Position numbers and translations under genes: made by a program
Notes under the pieces: model-generated
What the model was told of the DNA's origin: nothing
Seen by the model: the letters and a program-made list of their open reading frames with translations, nothing else
Database searches by the model: none
DNA from: Clostridiales bacterium
GTDB taxonomy: Bacteria > Bacillota > Clostridia > Monoglobales > Firm-18
NCBI GenBank assembly: GCA_031255355.1
Contig: JAIRSR010000198.1
Span: 1-7,876, forward strand
Reading direction: 5' to 3'
DNA length: 7,876 bases
Shown: piece after piece, positions 5,653 to 7,876 of the stretch
How positions within the stretch are numbered: position 1 is the stretch's first letter
Layout: each line of letters begins with the position of its first letter

Positions 5653-6855
5653 TTGAAATACATTGTAATACTTGGTGACGGAATGTCCGATTATCCCGTC
5701 GCGGCGTTGGGCGGCAAAACGCCGCTGGAAGCCGCGCGTAAACCCTATATGGACGCGATCGCGAGCAAAGGTGTGAGCGGTCTGGTAAAAACCGTGCCGG
5801 ACGACTTGCCGCCCGGAAGTGACGTGGCGAATTTGTCCGTCATGGGCTATGACCCGCGCGAATTTTACACGGGACGCTCCCCGCTGGAGGCGGTTAGCAT
5901 GGGCGTTGCGCTGGGCGGGGACGATACCGCGTTCCGCGCCAATCTTGTGACCCTTTCCGACGGCGCGGCATACGAGGAACGTACGATGCTCGATTACAGC
6001 GCGGGCGACATCTCCACTGCGGAGGCGCGTGTGTTGATCGCGGATCTCCACGCGGCGTTGGGCAACGGGTTCCTCTCGCTTTACGGCGGCGTGGCGTACC
6101 GCCATTTGTTGGTGTGGCACGGCTGTGACGCCGCGTACCGTCTGACCCCGCCGCATGATATTTCGGGGAAGTCCGTTGCGGAATATCTGCCTGATAGTAC
6201 AATTATACTTGATTTAATGAAAAAAAGCAATGAAATTTTGAAAAATCATCCGATAAATTCCGACAGGATTTCTAAAAATCTACGCGCCGCGAACTCCCTT
6301 TGGATTTGGGGACAGGGCAAAAAGCCCGCGTTGCCGTCCTTTTACGAAAAGTACGGTTTGCGGGGCGCGGTGATTTCCGCCGTAGACCTTGTCAAGGGGA
6401 TCGGGCTGTGCGCGGGAATGAGCGCGGTTGACGTAGCGGGGGCGACGGGCAACATCGATACGAATTTCGGCGCAAAAGCGCGGGCGGCGTTGGACGCGCT
6501 GAAAACGGACGACTTCGTCTACGTCCATATCGAAGCGCCCGACGAGTGCGGACACCGCTTTGAAACGGAAAATAAAGTACGCGCGATCGAACTGATTGAC
6601 GAACAAGTCATCCGTCCGATTTTCGACACGCTGACAAAGGAAAACACCGCGTTTTCCATGTTGGTCATGCCCGACCACCCGACGCCGCTCTCTCTTGGTA
6701 CGCATGTGCACGACCCTGTGCCGTTCGCGCTCTACCGCTCCGGCGACGGCAACGCGAACGCGTCCTACAGCGAAAAGAACGCCGCGCGGGGAATGTATAT
6801 CGAAAAGGGGCATACCGTTATGGATCACTTGATTGGAGGGGGATTTCATGCCTGA
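5653..6855 (+). CDS. apgM: ApgM-type cofactor-independent phosphoglycerate mutase / proposed homoserine kinase
   Basis: A 400-residue cytoplasmic metalloenzyme of the alkaline phosphatase superfamily, full length for the family. TTG at 5653 is preferred, 8 bases after GGAG (5641-5644) and giving the canonical MKYIVILGDGM start; a GTG at 5644 overlaps that site. Seen metal and catalytic residues: Asp9 (GDGM), Ser62 in GSDVANLSVMGYDP (candidate phosphorylated serine), Asp297 and His301 in APDECGH, Asp341-His342 in MPDHPTP and His351 in GTHVHDP. The reaction would be 3-phosphoglycerate to 2-phosphoglycerate. The form GSDVANLSVMGYDP, YTGRSPLEAVSMG, the HPIN segment and LWIWGQGKKP match, as I recall it, the subgroup (TIGR02535) proposed to be a homoserine kinase replacing ThrB. 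No threonine-pathway gene is in the window, so the choice stays open. An AT-rich patch (about 6196-6290) encodes a Lys/Asn-rich helix typical of this family. The end overlaps the next gene by 8 bases. Confidence 0.9.
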   Translation: MKYIVILGDGMSDYPVAALGGKTPLEAARKPYMDAIASKGVSGLVKTVPDDLPPGSDVANLSVMGYDPREFYTGRSPLEAVSMGVALGGDDTAFRANLVTLSDGAAYEERTMLDYSAGDISTAEARVLIADLHAALGNGFLSLYGGVAYRHLLVWHGCDAAYRLTPPHDISGKSVAEYLPDSTIILDLMKKSNEILKNHPINSDRISKNLRAANSLWIWGQGKKPALPSFYEKYGLRGAVISAVDLVKGIGLCAGMSAVDVAGATGNIDTNFGAKARAALDALKTDDFVYVHIEAPDECGHRFETENKVRAIELIDEQVIRPIFDTLTKENTAFSMLVMPDHPTPLSLGTHVHDPVPFALYRSGDGNANASYSEKNAARGMYIEKGHTVMDHLIGGGFHA

Positions 6856-7876
6856 AAATAAGCACCTGCGTTTTTTGCTGATTGCTTTATACATTGTGCT
6901 CGGCTGTTTTTTTGTTGTAAAAATTCTGCCGCACCTCATCGTTGTTTTTTTGCCGTTTATTTTGGCGACGTTCGTCGCGCTGATTACGCGGCCGATTGTG
7001 AAGTTGCTGCGAAAGTGCAAGTTCCCGAACCTCCCCGCGTCCCTCCTCGCGCTCGCGCTTGTGCTTGCCGCCGTAACGGGCGTGGTTGTCGCTATTGTGT
7101 ACCGTTTGGTGGTCGAGATTACGATGCTGTCAGGGCAGTTGCCCGCGCTGATTTCGGCGTTGCCCGATACCATCGAGGGCTTTATCGACCGTTGGAACGC
7201 GATTACCGCCGCGCTGTCGCCAAGTATGTCGGGGTACATCAACGACGCGCTGAACAGCCTCGCGTCCTCTTTGCTGTCCCTCGTCACCCCCGCCACGCAT
7301 AAAATTTTGAATATCGCGACGGACGTTGCCGCGTCCTTGCCCTATATTTTGATATTTACGGTGACTTTTTTATTTTCCTGCATATTTTTCACCAAGGATT
7401 TCGACTACTTAAAGACAAATCTGTCGCGGCAGTTCCCGGAGCCGCTGTTGGCGCGGTTGGCGCAGGTCAAGGGGTACGCGTTTTCCGCGTTCGGCAAATA
7501 TTTGCGGGGCGTCGTCATTATTTTGTGCGTCACGTTCGCGGAGTTGCTTACGGGGTTTTTGATTTTGGATATTCCGTACGCGTTTTTGTTGGCGTTGCTC
7601 ATCGCCCTCATGGACGCGCTTCCCGCCGTCGGCACGGGGCTTGTGCTGATTCCGTGGAGTGCCGTGGAGTTCTTGAGCGGGGATTACAGGACGGGGATTT
7701 CCATTTTTGTGATTTATTTGATTATTCTGGTCGTGCGGCAATTTGTCGAGCCGAAAATCATGAGCAGTTCGTTTGGGACTTACCCGGTTTTGACGCTGAT
7801 CGGTATGTACGCGGGTTTGAAGTTGTTCGGCGTTTCCGGCTTGGTGCTGCTGCCGATTACGCTTACCGTTGTGGTG
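6848..7876 (+). CDS. ytvI: AI-2E family membrane protein, sporulation protein YtvI-like, 3' end missing
   Basis: An integral membrane protein of the AI-2E exporter/permease-like family; 343 codons are visible with no stop before the window edge, close to the usual family length, so only a short C-terminus is lost. The start ATG at 6848 lies after a strong GGAGGGGG (6835-6842) and overlaps the upstream stop by 8 bases, implying translational coupling. Seen: two N-terminal helices (LLIALYIVLGCFFVVKIL and a following VVFLPFILATFVALI with the RPIVKLL basic edge), a third helix near 64-85, a soluble segment of about 80 residues, then a cluster of helices from about 160. The conserved late motifs are present: LIALMDALPAVGTGLVLIPW, VVRQFVEPKIM and LTLIGMYAGLKLFGVSGLVLLP. 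These resemble YtvI, a sporulation-associated member of Bacillus, more than quorum-signal exporters. The transported substrate is unknown. A general AI-2E family annotation is safer than the YtvI name. Confidence 0.85.
   Translation, partial: MPENKHLRFLLIALYIVLGCFFVVKILPHLIVVFLPFILATFVALITRPIVKLLRKCKFPNLPASLLALALVLAAVTGVVVAIVYRLVVEITMLSGQLPALISALPDTIEGFIDRWNAITAALSPSMSGYINDALNSLASSLLSLVTPATHKILNIATDVAASLPYILIFTVTFLFSCIFFTKDFDYLKTNLSRQFPEPLLARLAQVKGYAFSAFGKYLRGVVIILCVTFAELLTGFLILDIPYAFLLALLIALMDALPAVGTGLVLIPWSAVEFLSGDYRTGISIFVIYLIILVVRQFVEPKIMSSSFGTYPVLTLIGMYAGLKLFGVSGLVLLPITLTVVV

Noticed and set aside
6196..6290. AT-rich patch inside the phosphomutase-type gene, possible insertion
   Set aside because: The encoded segment (DLMKKSNEILKNHPIN) is a normal part of this family; the base shift reflects Lys and Asn codons.
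6280..7296. Long open frame of 338 codons on the minus strand
   Set aside because: It lies antisense across the phosphomutase-type gene and the ytvI-like gene, both of which have family motifs. Its translation is Arg-rich and low in family-like features; GCG/CGC-biased codons on the coding strand remove stops from the opposite strand.

Overview
The window reads as a chromosomal segment of a Gram-positive, probably spore-forming member of the Bacillota, most likely a Clostridia-type bacterium. The grounds are a YtvI-like sporulation membrane protein, a secreted hydrolase with a copper-amine-oxidase-like C-terminal domain (common in Paenibacillus and Clostridia cell-surface proteins), strong Shine-Dalgarno sequences, and consensus sigma-A type promoters in AT-rich spacers between genes rich in GCG/CGC codons. 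Taxonomy is inference from gene content only.

Layout. (1) Bases 1-1939, minus strand: a two-gene sugar-phosphate unit, a DeoR-family regulator followed 28 bp later by a zinc-dependent medium-chain dehydrogenase of the L-sorbose-1-phosphate reductase (SorE-like) type. The dehydrogenase is cut by the left window edge. A near-consensus promoter with palindromes at and below its -10 lies upstream of the regulator. (2) Bases 1940-2169: an AT-rich divergent intergenic region carrying that promoter and a second near-consensus promoter facing right. (3) Bases 2170-4062, plus: a secreted modular protein with signal peptide, helical/TPR-like region, GH26-like (beta/alpha)8 glycosidase domain with two plausible catalytic glutamates, Ig-like linker domain and C-terminal copper-amine-oxidase-like repeats. 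(4) Bases 4063-4116: a symmetrical hairpin serving two convergent genes. (5) Bases 4117-5523, minus: a polytopic membrane protein with GT-C-like appearance and unknown function. (6) Bases 5524-5652: a short AT-rich divergent spacer. (7) Bases 5653-7876, plus: a two-gene overlapping unit, an ApgM-type cofactor-independent phosphoglycerate mutase / proposed homoserine kinase, and a YtvI-like AI-2E family membrane protein truncated by the right edge.

The genes form separate transcription units rather than one pathway. The regulator and dehydrogenase probably belong to a polyol/sugar-phosphate catabolic operon continuing left of the window. The secreted glycosidase is a stand-alone surface carbohydrate-active protein. 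The phosphomutase-type enzyme and YtvI-like protein are translationally coupled. I see no CRISPR array, tRNA, rRNA, insertion sequence, phage gene or defence system, and no convincing previously undescribed multi-gene system. The best leads are the domain architecture of the secreted hydrolase, the functional ambiguity of the phosphomutase-type enzyme, and the unassigned membrane protein.
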